In this document: positions 1-5,437 of the stretch, in pieces
Layout of the letters: each line of letters opens with the position of its first letter
Position numbering within the stretch: position 1 is the first letter of the stretch
DNA from: Pseudomonadota bacterium
GTDB lineage: Bacteria > Pseudomonadota > Gammaproteobacteria > Burkholderiales > Burkholderiaceae_D
Assembly: GCA_023435945.1 (NCBI GenBank)
Contig: JAEZLB010000310.1
Location: forward strand, 1 to 5,941
Direction of reading: 5' to 3'
DNA length: 5,941 bases
Made by a program: the position numbers and the translations under genes
The notes under the pieces: generated by a model
What the model was told of the DNA's origin: nothing
The model's input: only the letters and a program-made list of their open reading frames with translations
Databases searched by the model: none

Positions 1-2
1 TC

Positions 3-65
3 TTCAGCCAGTACCAGGCAACCGCGCACAAGCGCGCCTTGCCGCTGGATATATCCAACATATAA
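3..65 (+). CDS. Possible C-terminal tail of a gene entering from the left (unidentified)
   Basis: The frame beginning at base 3 stays open from the window edge for 20 codons and ends at a TAA at 63-65. It reads FSQYQATAHKRALPLDISNI. The composition resembles an ordinary soluble protein tail, and it would converge on the leftward MerR remnant. The stretch is too short to recognise a family. Another frame (2-272) is open for longer without looking like a protein, so openness alone is weak evidence here. It may equally be non-coding. Confidence 0.2.
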   Translation, partial: FSQYQATAHKRALPLDISNI

Positions 66-143
66 GGGCCGCCCAGTTCTACCGAAGCGATCGGCCAAGA
101 GCGGCATCTAACTCGAGCGAAGCCGCAGGCGTGCGCTCCCTAT

Positions 144-284
144 TCATTTCTGGCGAGCACGATGGGCGAGAAGCGCATGGCCTTGGCGCCACCCGGCTGA
201 ACACTCATCTGAAGCCGTTTGATGATGCAGTGTCCGCACCGCCAGCCCGATGCGTTTGGCAAGTTCACCGACTTTAAGCAACAT
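144..284 (-). pseudogene. Truncated MerR-family transcriptional regulator (N-terminal HTH remnant)
   Basis: The ATG at 284 (minus) opens a frame whose residues 4-21 read KVGELAKRIGLAVRTLHH. This is the winged-helix DNA-binding start of MerR regulators of the TipAL-like type, which usually continue with a Tyr-Asp and a stretch like IGLL. Here the match stops abruptly after the second His (base 222). The frame then runs through 25 unrelated residues to TGA at 144-146. Neither other frame resumes the family sequence, so a simple frameshift does not explain the loss; a deletion or replacement is more likely. Full-length members are well over 100 residues, and this product would have 46, with no second half of the HTH domain, dimerisation helix or effector domain. 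No strong ribosome binding site precedes the ATG, only purine-rich sequence. A MerR-type promoter lies upstream at 404-434, which supports the identification. The family assignment is made from memory of the conserved N-terminus. Confidence 0.7.
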
Positions 285-403
285 AAGTTATTTTTCTTGG
301 ATGAGGGCTCATACATGCAGCAGCGATGTGGCATCGTCACCTCCGCTGTGCGCACGCCATGCCGTTTTATTACTCCGGCACAGGCTTATTCTTATGGGAG
401 AAA

Positions 404-434
404 AGCATAAACCCTAACGTTGCGTCAGGGTCAA
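404..434 (-). promoter_or_regulatory. MerR-type promoter/operator, leftward, 19-bp spacer
   Basis: Read on the minus strand, a -35 element TTGACC (429-434) and a -10 element TATGCT (404-409) are separated by 19 bp. An over-long spacer of 19-20 bp with a palindrome inside it is the hallmark of promoters twisted into activity by MerR-family regulators. The palindrome (411-431) has arms ACCCTAACG and CGTCAGGGT around a TTG centre, matching at 8 of 9 positions per arm. It points toward the MerR remnant about 120 bp downstream, so it was probably the autoregulated promoter of that gene. On the opposite side (plus strand, 435-518) I see no gene it could serve. Confidence 0.65.
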
Positions 435-518
435 GCGGGATAGGGATTTTTATTTTCAGGAAGGCGTGGTCAGCGTTTCCGGGAATATCCGCTGCAAGCC
501 AGAATCCGCTTTGCAGGG

Positions 519-1475
519 TTAGAGCGAAAGGGATGCGTCAGGCGAAGCGGCTGTATCTTGGCCCGGCAAGGTGCAAGTCCGTAAGCCGCGTCCATTGATG
601 TCGATTTTCAGATCGACATGCGCCAGTAAGCCCGCGGCCAGCGGTGCAAACAGGATCTTGAAAGTATCCACATCCAGCCGGATACGACTAGGCAGTCGCA
701 ACACTGGCTGAGATTCGGACAAGCTTCCCAGGTAGGCCCATCGATCGACCACATGCACCTGCTGCAACTGCCCGTCATTTTCGATGATGCCGATCGGACC
801 TGCATAGGGCCACGCATACTGGTCTAGCTGCCTCAAGGCTTTGTGTACGCGCCGCGTATGCGCCAGCGGCGTTTCCAGTCCGATGCAGGCGCCGCGACAT
901 TGGCCGAGCTGGTGGGCAAAACAAGCGCGGCCGAGCGTTGTTTTTTCGATCCCCAGCAGAGAAGGGCACAACCCATGTCGCCTTACCTGCGCCCGCCATC
1001 CGGCTTCTGCGGACCTGCGCGATGCAAACAGGCCGTGGACAGCATCCCGGGCGACCTCCTCGTAATCGACCACCTGGGGCTGGAGGCTGCCTTTGGGCAG
1101 ATGTAAGGCATAGGCAGGTGCAGCCGATTTCAACAGTACGTTGTAGGGCGGTTGCCATTGCTTGATCAGTTGCGACTCCAGCAGCAACGCGCCGATTTCC
1201 CCCGCCATGCGAAAAAAATCGATGCGCCGCGTCCTGCGCAACAAGGCAGCTTCTTGCAGCGTTCGCATATGTGCCTGCACGCGGGAGCGGATGTTGACGC
1301 TCTTGCCGATATATAAAGGCGAATCCGACGCGTCCAGAAACCGATAAACACCTGCGCCTGTTGGCAAAGCTGCCAGGCTCGCCGCATCGATACCACGGAT
1401 GCTGGCTGCCAGTTGCGTGTTATCGGATGCAGGGAGCGGCATTAACAAACCGACTGAACTAATGCGTACACGCAT
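519..1475 (-). CDS. cho: Excinuclease Cho (UvrC-like GIY-YIG endonuclease)
   Basis: Cho makes the 3' incision in UvrAB-dependent nucleotide excision repair, cutting further from the lesion than UvrC does. The 318-residue product has a GIY-YIG nuclease domain at about residues 37-115: GVY at 42-44, LYIGKSVNIRSR at 54-65, the catalytic-type glutamate in GEIGALLLE (E100) and the PPYN segment (N112). A cysteine set follows (C170, C185, C193, C197), in the region where UvrC binds an iron-sulfur cluster. The UvrC C-terminal RNase H-like and helix-hairpin-helix domains are absent, which separates Cho from UvrC; E. coli Cho is similar at just under 300 residues. The start is uncertain. The ATG at 1475 and an in-frame ATG at 1442 both lack a good ribosome binding site, and the first 35 or so residues precede the domain. 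I found no LexA-type CTG-N10-CAG box from 1440 to 1700, although cho is SOS-controlled in E. coli. The gene stands alone. Confidence 0.93.
   Translation of the reverse strand: MRVRISSVGLLMPLPASDNTQLAASIRGIDAASLAALPTGAGVYRFLDASDSPLYIGKSVNIRSRVQAHMRTLQEAALLRRTRRIDFFRMAGEIGALLLESQLIKQWQPPYNVLLKSAAPAYALHLPKGSLQPQVVDYEEVARDAVHGLFASRRSAEAGWRAQVRRHGLCPSLLGIEKTTLGRACFAHQLGQCRGACIGLETPLAHTRRVHKALRQLDQYAWPYAGPIGIIENDGQLQQVHVVDRWAYLGSLSESQPVLRLPSRIRLDVDTFKILFAPLAAGLLAHVDLKIDINGRGLRTCTLPGQDTAASPDASLSL
1462..1475. repeat. Short perfect inverted repeat over the cho start
   Basis: Arms ATGCGT and ACGCAT flank a 2-bp centre, and the right arm ends on the first possible cho start codon (minus strand). A protein bound here, or a small hairpin in the mRNA, would overlap translation initiation. 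At 6 bp per arm it could be chance. Confidence 0.3.
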
Positions 1476-1783
1476 GACTTGTTGCTATTGATACCTATGC
1501 CACAGCCTGTATGGGAAATGGGAGGAAATAATCCGGAACGGAGGTTATCTGTCTTTGAGGAAATTTTCGGCCAAGGGTTCAATACAATGCGCCGGGAGCG
1601 CTCACCTTGGAAAAGTCGCAAATGGCTCGCCTGTCCCTCAGCTGCGCCGAATGGCCGCTATCGATCGTGGCTTCAACTTTAAAAATGCCTGCGCTCACAA
1701 AGGGATGCGGCTTTTTATAAGCATTTCTGAATAATCGGATAGCAGTAGCAACGTGGCTTAACGAGCAGGCAAGTGTCGTTTGA
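1476..1783. other. Non-coding stretch upstream of cho
   Basis: No convincing gene lies here on either strand. Short open frames on both strands lack recognisable motifs. This interval must carry the cho promoter on the minus strand, but no good -35/-10 pair stands out. Two short sequences, AAATGC near 1683 and GCATTT near 1721, are complementary and enclose a T-rich segment; no function is apparent. Confidence 0.4.
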
Positions 1784-1984
1784 AGCACGTGCCTTGTAGC
1801 GTTGCGGCTTGTCACGTTACGCAATCCGCAGGCCGCCACCGTGATTGCCATCCTGGTTCTGGGAGCTTACGTTACTGCTTCTTTGACTCCCAGCGGGCAG
1901 GCACGCGCCGGCAAGGGACTGGATAGCCTTCTTGAAACCGTACGCGTAGCCAGCCTTGCCATCGCATCCACCCTTCGCGCATAA
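1784..1984 (+). CDS. Doubtful small hypothetical protein with one hydrophobic segment
   Basis: After a TGA at 1781-1783 the frame is open to a TAA at 1982-1984. It contains a hydrophobic run, AATVIAILVLGAYVTASL, that could be a membrane segment or signal anchor, followed by a polar stretch and the segment LDSLLETVRVASLAIASTL. There is no ATG: the only start-like codon is the TTG at 1802, without a ribosome binding site. Beyond the TAA the same frame reads PPSLQPTLPLEAVKEALGDA before a second stop at 2045-2047. This makes a degraded longer gene conceivable. I do not recognise any family. A longer frame on the opposite strand (1817-2281) overlaps it and looks no more like a protein. It may be non-coding. 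Confidence 0.15.
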   Translation, partial: STCLVALRLVTLRNPQAATVIAILVLGAYVTASLTPSGQARAGKGLDSLLETVRVASLAIASTLRA

Positions 1985-2060
1985 CCGCCCTCGCTTCAGC
2001 CGACCTTGCCGCTGGAAGCGGTGAAAGAGGCATTGGGCGACGCGTGATGCCGTGCGTGGA

Positions 2061-2089
2061 GTAAGAGCGTCTATCGAAGACTCTCCTAC
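2061..2089. repeat. Imperfect inverted repeat, 12-nt arms
   Basis: The arms GTAAGAGCGTCT (2061-2072) and AGACTCTCCTAC (2078-2089) pair at 10 of 12 positions around the loop ATCGA. No T-run follows on either strand, so it is not an intrinsic terminator. Confidence 0.5.
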
Positions 2090-2176
2090 GTTGCTATGAG
2101 CAGTCTCTGCGTTGCCTGCTTTGGGCCGGAAGCGACTCCCCGGAACCGATGCAGGCCTGAAGCCATCCATCCCCTT

Positions 2177-2204
2177 GATTCCGGCCAGTGCCGATGCCGG
2201 GATC
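2177..2204. repeat. 9-bp stem hairpin, possibly a dispersed genomic repeat
   Basis: GATTCCGGC (2177-2185) pairs with GCCGGGATC (2196-2204) with one G-T wobble and a 10-nt loop. The surrounding text (about 2110-2260) resembles the degenerate intergenic repeats of many proteobacteria that carry a TTCCGGC...GCCGGAA-type stem. This resemblance is from memory; copy number cannot be judged from one window. Confidence 0.45.
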
Positions 2205-2293
2205 ATGCAGTTCGTCAACGGAAGCAGGGACATACAGGCTGTCATCCGGAAATTCCTTTTCCTGGCCCTTCCTAAAGACATACTGCTTTCCTA

Positions 2294-2317
2294 TCGCTCT
2301 TCGATAATAAGGAGCGA
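2294..2317. repeat. 8-bp stem hairpin upstream of the DUF1275 gene
   Basis: TCGCTCTT (2294-2301) pairs with AGGAGCGA (2310-2317), with one G-T wobble and an 8-nt loop CGATAATA. It lies about 105 bp before the membrane protein start and could be part of its leader or an operator. There is no T-run after it. Confidence 0.4.
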
Positions 2318-2342
2318 CGCAATTTCCTGCTTGCCAGGCAGT

Positions 2343-2368
2343 TCAGGAGAAAAGAATCAGACTCCTGA
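2343..2368. repeat. Perfect 7-bp inverted repeat upstream of the DUF1275 gene
   Basis: TCAGGAG (2343-2349) and CTCCTGA (2362-2368) are exact inverted copies around a 12-nt A-rich loop. A run of six T at 2391-2396 follows a separate weak GCAG/CTGC stem, so a weak attenuator-like arrangement before the gene is possible but unproven. Confidence 0.4.
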
Positions 2369-2421
2369 TCAACACGGCAGGAAGTGCTGCTTTTTTCAGC
2401 TCGCCATGGAACAGAATCAGC

Positions 2422-3138
2422 ATGCAGTCGAAGCCGCAGCCTGATCAATCGGACGAGACAGAACGTCACCCTCTTGCGCTCGGTGTTTGGCTCGGCTTTG
2501 TGGCAGGTTACGTCGATACTGTCGGATTTATTGCCTTGTTTGGTTTGTTTGCTGCGCATATCACAGGCAACTTCGTTCTTCTCAGCGCTGAGATGGCCAT
2601 GCCGGAGCATAGCTTTCCTCTACTGAAAATGCTGGCGTTTCCTGCCTTCGTAATCGGTGTCGTGCTGGCCAGAATGATTGCCTCGTTATGCGATAAGCGC
2701 GCCTGGGACACCCTGCGGGTGTTGTGTACGGTTGAAGTGGTGTTACTGACGGCTTTCATGCTGACCGGACTGATTACTTTCCCTCTTAAAAGCAGCGTAT
2801 CCCCTGCTGCGATCCTCACAGGATGTACAGCAGCAGTGGCCATGGGAGTGCATGGCGCCTGCGGCCGCCTGCGATTGCCCGAGCTTGCGCCCACTACGGT
2901 TATGACGGGGAATGTGACGCAGTGCGTGATCGAGTTTATTAATTTCCTCCAGAACCCCGGAGGGGAAAATGCATGGAATCGCTGCGCAAAATACCTCTGG
3001 CCCATCATTTCATTCGGCGTCGGTGCCTTTATGGCCGCATTTGCCTACCTTCGATTAGGGTTCTGGGCCTTGGTGCTGCCAATATTGATTATTCTCGTTA
3101 TCGCTTATGCCGGAGATAGCGTAAGGTCCCGGAAGTGA
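2422..3138 (+). CDS. YoaK/DUF1275 family inner-membrane protein
   Basis: The 238-residue product is strongly hydrophobic with about six predicted helices (roughly residues 18-42, 66-86, 99-120, 127-146, 189-211 and 213-230). Two signatures of the DUF1275 (YoaK) family are present: GYVDTVGFIALFGLFAAHIT followed by GN (29-50), and PTTVMTGNVTQ (157-167). The length is normal for the family. Members are widespread integral membrane proteins of unproven function; transport has been suggested but no substrate is established. The ATG at 2422 is used because no in-frame start lies upstream before the domain begins. Its ribosome binding site is weak (GGAA at 2408-2411, 10 nt away). An out-of-frame ATG at 2406 opens a 12-codon reading frame overlapping the start. 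The gene stands alone, converging on the phosphatase 59 bp downstream. The upstream region carries several inverted repeats but no clear promoter. Confidence 0.92.
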   Translation: MQSKPQPDQSDETERHPLALGVWLGFVAGYVDTVGFIALFGLFAAHITGNFVLLSAEMAMPEHSFPLLKMLAFPAFVIGVVLARMIASLCDKRAWDTLRVLCTVEVVLLTAFMLTGLITFPLKSSVSPAAILTGCTAAVAMGVHGACGRLRLPELAPTTVMTGNVTQCVIEFINFLQNPGGENAWNRCAKYLWPIISFGVGAFMAAFAYLRLGFWALVLPILIILVIAYAGDSVRSRK

Positions 3139-3146
3139 CCTCAAGC

Positions 3147-3174
3147 TAACTTGCAGCGCTCATAGGCAAGCTTA
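3147..3174. repeat. Hairpin between the convergent DUF1275 and phosphatase genes
   Basis: TAACTTGC (3147-3154) pairs with GCAAGCTTA (3166-3174), giving 8 bp with one bulged base and an 11-nt loop. Its position midway between two converging stop codons suits a shared transcript end, but neither strand has a T-run after it, so it is not a classic intrinsic terminator. Confidence 0.35.
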
Positions 3175-3197
3175 TCCATGGAAACCCAATGCTCAGG

Positions 3198-3788
3198 CTA
3201 GTCGCTCGACACCGGCACGCGTTCCACCACCCGTAACCTTGATACACCGTCTGGCTTCGTCACCACCATCTCCCCGGACGAGGGAGAGACTCCCGTCAGT
3301 TCCTGAATGTTCTGTGCGTGAGTAATGAACACGAGATTGCCGCTGCCCATGACAGCGCCGTTGACAAAGGAAAGTACCGCCCGCGCCTTTGCCTGCTTGC
3401 CTTCCGCGGTTTCACGGAAAGTGGAGTCAAGCATGACTGCAGGGATGACACTGCCAAAAGCCAGCTGCGCCGTTTCAAGGCAACGGCACCAGCGACTCGA
3501 CCATACCCCGGAAACCGGCACCTGATTCTCCCGGAATACCGTGCCGATGCGCCGGGCATCTACCCGGCCCTGATCCGACAAGTTACGTTGTGTGCTGCAA
3601 TCGTCGAGCCTGAACTGCGGTGGGTCTCCGATGCCAGGCTCGGTGATTGCGTGGCGAATGAAGATGATGTGGCCGCCCGCCCGGAGTGCCTGCCACAACT
3701 TGGCTTGCGTGGGTGGTTCCTCGGAATTGACTGCAAGGGCAGGCCCACTTACGAACAAGGTCAGGCAGAAAAAGAGGGAGCGATACAT
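3198..3788 (-). CDS. Periplasmic histidine phosphatase family protein
   Basis: The 196-residue product starts with a Sec signal peptide (MYRSLFFCLTLFVSGPALA, probable cleavage after A19), placing it in the periplasm. The histidine phosphatase fold follows. The catalytic motif is IRHAIT (R45, H46), with Ala in place of the usual Gly of the RHG motif, as in several exported members. SSRWCRCLETA (97-107) supplies the pocket arginine (probably R102), FRETAEG (124-130) a likely acidic residue, and ITHAQN (155-160) the second catalytic histidine H157. The segment LDDCSTQRNLSDQGR (61-75) is typical of this subfamily. These enzymes hydrolyse phosphate esters through a phospho-histidine intermediate; the substrate here is unknown. 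The start is well supported: GAGGAAGG (3797-3804, minus) lies 8 nt before the ATG. The gene is monocistronic as far as visible, and no clear promoter is seen upstream. Confidence 0.9.
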   Translation of the reverse strand: MYRSLFFCLTLFVSGPALAVNSEEPPTQAKLWQALRAGGHIIFIRHAITEPGIGDPPQFRLDDCSTQRNLSDQGRVDARRIGTVFRENQVPVSGVWSSRWCRCLETAQLAFGSVIPAVMLDSTFRETAEGKQAKARAVLSFVNGAVMGSGNLVFITHAQNIQELTGVSPSSGEMVVTKPDGVSRLRVVERVPVSSD

Positions 3789-4089
3789 GGGAGAAACCTT
3801 CCTCTATGAGAAAACCGATGGGCGGCATAGCAGCGACCTGAGCTCCGGCGTAGGTGCACGTTACTCAGATGCGGAAAACGCCTGATAGATCAACCCTGAC
3901 TGTTTCCAGGAGATGAACGCCTGCGTCAGACCTGACGAGGCCTCCCCGCTTGGCAAACTTGCCTCCCCTTATCCCGCCTCGGCCTCCGCACGCGCCCCTG
4001 AGGTGACGGGTTGTCGCGCCTTGGATTATCCGAAGGCAAACACCGTATAGAAACCTTGCATTATCGCCCTACCCAAAGGAACTTATCAG
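3789..4089. other. Non-coding stretch upstream of the phosphatase gene
   Basis: No gene is supported on either strand from the phosphatase start to the leader of the fasciclin gene. It separates two divergent genes, so it should hold promoters for both, but only poor -35/-10 candidates are visible (for example TTGGAT at 4021-4026 and TATAGA at 4046-4051 with a 19-bp spacer, pointing right). A strong inverted repeat sits at 3919-3941. Confidence 0.5.
3919..3941. repeat. 10-bp inverted repeat with near-zero loop in the divergent intergenic region
   Basis: GCCT-G-CGTCAG (3919-3929) and CTGACG-AGGC (3932-3941) pair over 10 bp, with one bulged G and a 2-nt centre. The tight core CGTCAG-AC-CTGACG is 6 bp per arm. 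There is no T-run on either side, so an operator or a cruciform is more likely than a terminator. It lies about 130 bp before the phosphatase start and 280 bp before the fasciclin gene. Confidence 0.5.
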
Positions 4090-4106
4090 TTTTGTCCTAG
4101 ACAAAA
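4078..4106 (+). promoter_or_regulatory. Candidate operator: 17-bp palindrome, with an ECF-like -35 motif
   Basis: TTTTGTC-CTA-GACAAAA (4090-4106) is a perfect 7-bp inverted repeat with a 3-nt centre, the size of a dimeric repressor site. Immediately upstream is GGAACTT (4078-4084), identical to the -35 consensus of sigma-E-type ECF factors. The -10 expected about 16 bp further on is not well matched, so the promoter reading is weak. The palindrome itself is clear. It lies 116 bp before the lipoprotein start. Confidence 0.4.
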
Positions 4107-4134
4107 GCGATGCGCTTTGTGTTAAACCCATCGC
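4101..4134 (+). promoter_or_regulatory. Overlapping alternative hairpins in the leader of the fasciclin gene
   Basis: ACAAA-A-GCG (4101-4109) can pair with CGCTTTGT (4113-4120) over 8 bp with one bulged A. GCGATG (4107-4112) can instead pair with CATCGC (4129-4134). Both compete with the upstream palindrome, which uses 4100-4106. If the transcript starts before 4090, three mutually exclusive structures are possible. No known riboswitch is recognised. Confidence 0.35.
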
Positions 4135-4211
4135 CAAAGAATGCTTGCTCCTAAACTCACCCTCCCATTTCGCCTGTTAAACAACCGCATAGCCTTACTT
4201 AACCCCTCCAT

Positions 4212-4215
4212 GGAG
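4212..4215 (+). promoter_or_regulatory. Ribosome binding site deciding the lipoprotein start
   Basis: GGAG lies 6 nt before the ATG at 4222. The frame is open further upstream to an ATG at 4141, but that start has no such site and would put 27 extra residues before the signal peptide, so 4222 is preferred. Confidence 0.8.
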
Positions 4216-4221
4216 ACACAC

Positions 4222-5172
4222 ATGAATATCCGGAAATACTTATTGGCATTGGCGTCCGTCTCGCTGATTGCAGGCTGTGGCGGTAGCGACGATGATAACC
4301 CCGTGAACGAGACGGCAGGCACTATTGATGCGGTGGTACAAGAGCAAGGCTTTACCGCACTACTTGCTGCCGTCGAGAAAGCGGACCTCGGTGCCACGCT
4401 CGCCGCCCCGGACGCGGACGTGACGGTCTTCGCACCCACTGACGCCGCGTTCAACAATCTGGCCACCCGCCTGGGATTCGACAGCGCGACTGAAATGGTC
4501 AATGCCTTGCCGGCAGACACGTTGCGCGACATTCTCACCTACCACGTACTACCCAGTGAGCTTTCGGCTGCGGAACTAAGCGAACCGGCCAACTCGTCGC
4601 AGGACACGCTTTACAGCTTTGAAAACCAGCCGAGCACGCTGACGCTGGAAAGCCAGGATGGCGTACGCATCACCGATGCCGCGCTCACCACCGCGACCGT
4701 GACCACGGCCGATATCGCTGCGAGCAATGGCGTGATCCATGCGATTGACAAGGTTCTCGTGCCGCCGGGCGTACTCAATATCGTGCAGATGGCGCAGGTA
4801 AATCCGCAACTGTCATCGCTGGTTTCGGCTGTGGTCAGTGCAGGCCTGGAGGATACTCTCGCGAGTGCTGGCCCGCTTACCGTATTTGCGCCCACCAATG
4901 ATGCCTTCGCCGCCGCGCCATCCGGCTTGACCGAGGAGCAGTTGCGCACGGTGCTCACCTACCATGTCGTCCCGTCACTCGTGCTCGCCGCCGACATACC
5001 TTTCGGCACCCCGGTAAATACCCTGGCGGATCAGGCGATCATTATCAACGCCGGTACGCCGCCAACCATCACCGACACCACGACAATCCCCGCCATCATC
5101 GACGCCACCGATGTGCGTGCGAGTAACGGAGTGGTGCACGTGATTAACAAAGTACTGATCCCTGCCTTGTAA
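4222..5172 (+). CDS. Lipoprotein with two fasciclin (FAS1) domains
   Basis: The 316-residue product begins with a lipoprotein signal peptide ending in the lipobox LIAGC (C19, the only cysteine). Gly at +2 predicts outer-membrane sorting. A short Asp-rich linker (GGSDDDNP) follows. FAS1 domain 1 spans about residues 33-181, with the H1 box TVFAPTDAAF (68-77), YHVL (107-110) and the H2 box GVIHAIDKVLVP (170-181). FAS1 domain 2 spans about 184-316, with LTVFAPTNDAF (219-229), YHVV (247-250) and GVVHVINKVLIP (303-314), and it ends the protein. FAS1 domains mediate cell-surface adhesion or ligand binding; no enzymatic role is implied. The protein probably sits on the outer membrane, perhaps in attachment or biofilm matrix contact, which is inference. 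It appears GC-richer than its flanks by eye. It has a good ribosome binding site, a structured leader and its own terminator, so it is a single-gene unit. Confidence 0.94.
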   Translation: MNIRKYLLALASVSLIAGCGGSDDDNPVNETAGTIDAVVQEQGFTALLAAVEKADLGATLAAPDADVTVFAPTDAAFNNLATRLGFDSATEMVNALPADTLRDILTYHVLPSELSAAELSEPANSSQDTLYSFENQPSTLTLESQDGVRITDAALTTATVTTADIAASNGVIHAIDKVLVPPGVLNIVQMAQVNPQLSSLVSAVVSAGLEDTLASAGPLTVFAPTNDAFAAAPSGLTEEQLRTVLTYHVVPSLVLAADIPFGTPVNTLADQAIIINAGTPPTITDTTTIPAIIDATDVRASNGVVHVINKVLIPAL

Positions 5173-5201
5173 TTTTCCGGTTGCACGAACCATGGATCTA
5201 C

Positions 5202-5231
5202 CCCTTCGGCACCATATGCCGGAGGGTTTTT
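5202..5231 (+). terminator. Intrinsic terminator of the fasciclin lipoprotein gene
   Basis: CCCTTCGGCA (5202-5211) pairs with TGCCGGAGGG (5217-5226) over 10 bp with one G-U wobble and the loop CCATA, followed directly by TTTTT (5227-5231). It lies 30 bp after the stop codon. There is no T-run on the other strand, so it serves only rightward transcription. Confidence 0.92.
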
Positions 5232-5326
5232 AAATGGCGCATGTGCTGCCCAGCACCACAAGGTTTCAACGGAAAATGCCTAACGAAAGGGGGGAAAAGA
5301 ACGCTGCAGGGTCGGGTCCGGCAGCA

Positions 5327-5343
5327 GCCGGTGAAATACCGGC
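5327..5343. repeat. Perfect 6-bp hairpin between the fasciclin and LysR genes
   Basis: GCCGGT (5327-5332) and ACCGGC (5338-5343) flank the loop GAAAT. It lies about 95 bp beyond the end of the leftward LysR gene, but no T-run follows on the minus strand, so it is not a convincing terminator. The rest of 5232-5437 shows no gene. Confidence 0.4.
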
Positions 5344-5437
5344 AATATCGAATGACAAATATCAGCCATCCTGTCTGCGGTCCACTAAAGCGTCATGTCG
5401 AACACAGCAGCGCAGGTTAGCCTTCGCTCCCTGTATG

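Noticed and set aside
492..516. Possible terminator hairpin just after cho (CTGCAAGC paired with GCTTTGCAG)
   Set aside because: The stem has a bulge and no T-run follows on the minus strand, so an intrinsic terminator is not supported.
775..1158. 127-codon open frame on the minus strand inside cho
   Set aside because: It lies in another frame of the same strand as cho, whose domain and cysteine motifs are continuous across this stretch.
1685..1716. Possible terminator with a TTTTT run near 1711-1715
   Set aside because: The stem before the T-run is only about five base pairs with a bulge, and no rightward gene ends upstream of it.
1817..2281. 154-codon open frame on the minus strand
   Set aside because: The composition is rich in Arg, Ser and Gly without any domain or hydrophobic pattern, and there is no ribosome binding site. 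It overlaps hairpins and a repeat-like segment. It looks like a chance frame in GC-rich non-coding DNA.
2112..2444. 110-codon open frame on the plus strand overlapping the start of the DUF1275 gene
   Set aside because: There is no recognisable motif, it crosses three hairpins, and its end overlaps a well-supported gene in another frame.
4122..4538. 138-codon open frame antisense to the fasciclin gene
   Set aside because: It is a shadow frame of the GC-rich lipoprotein gene: no ribosome binding site, Ser/Ala-rich, no domain.
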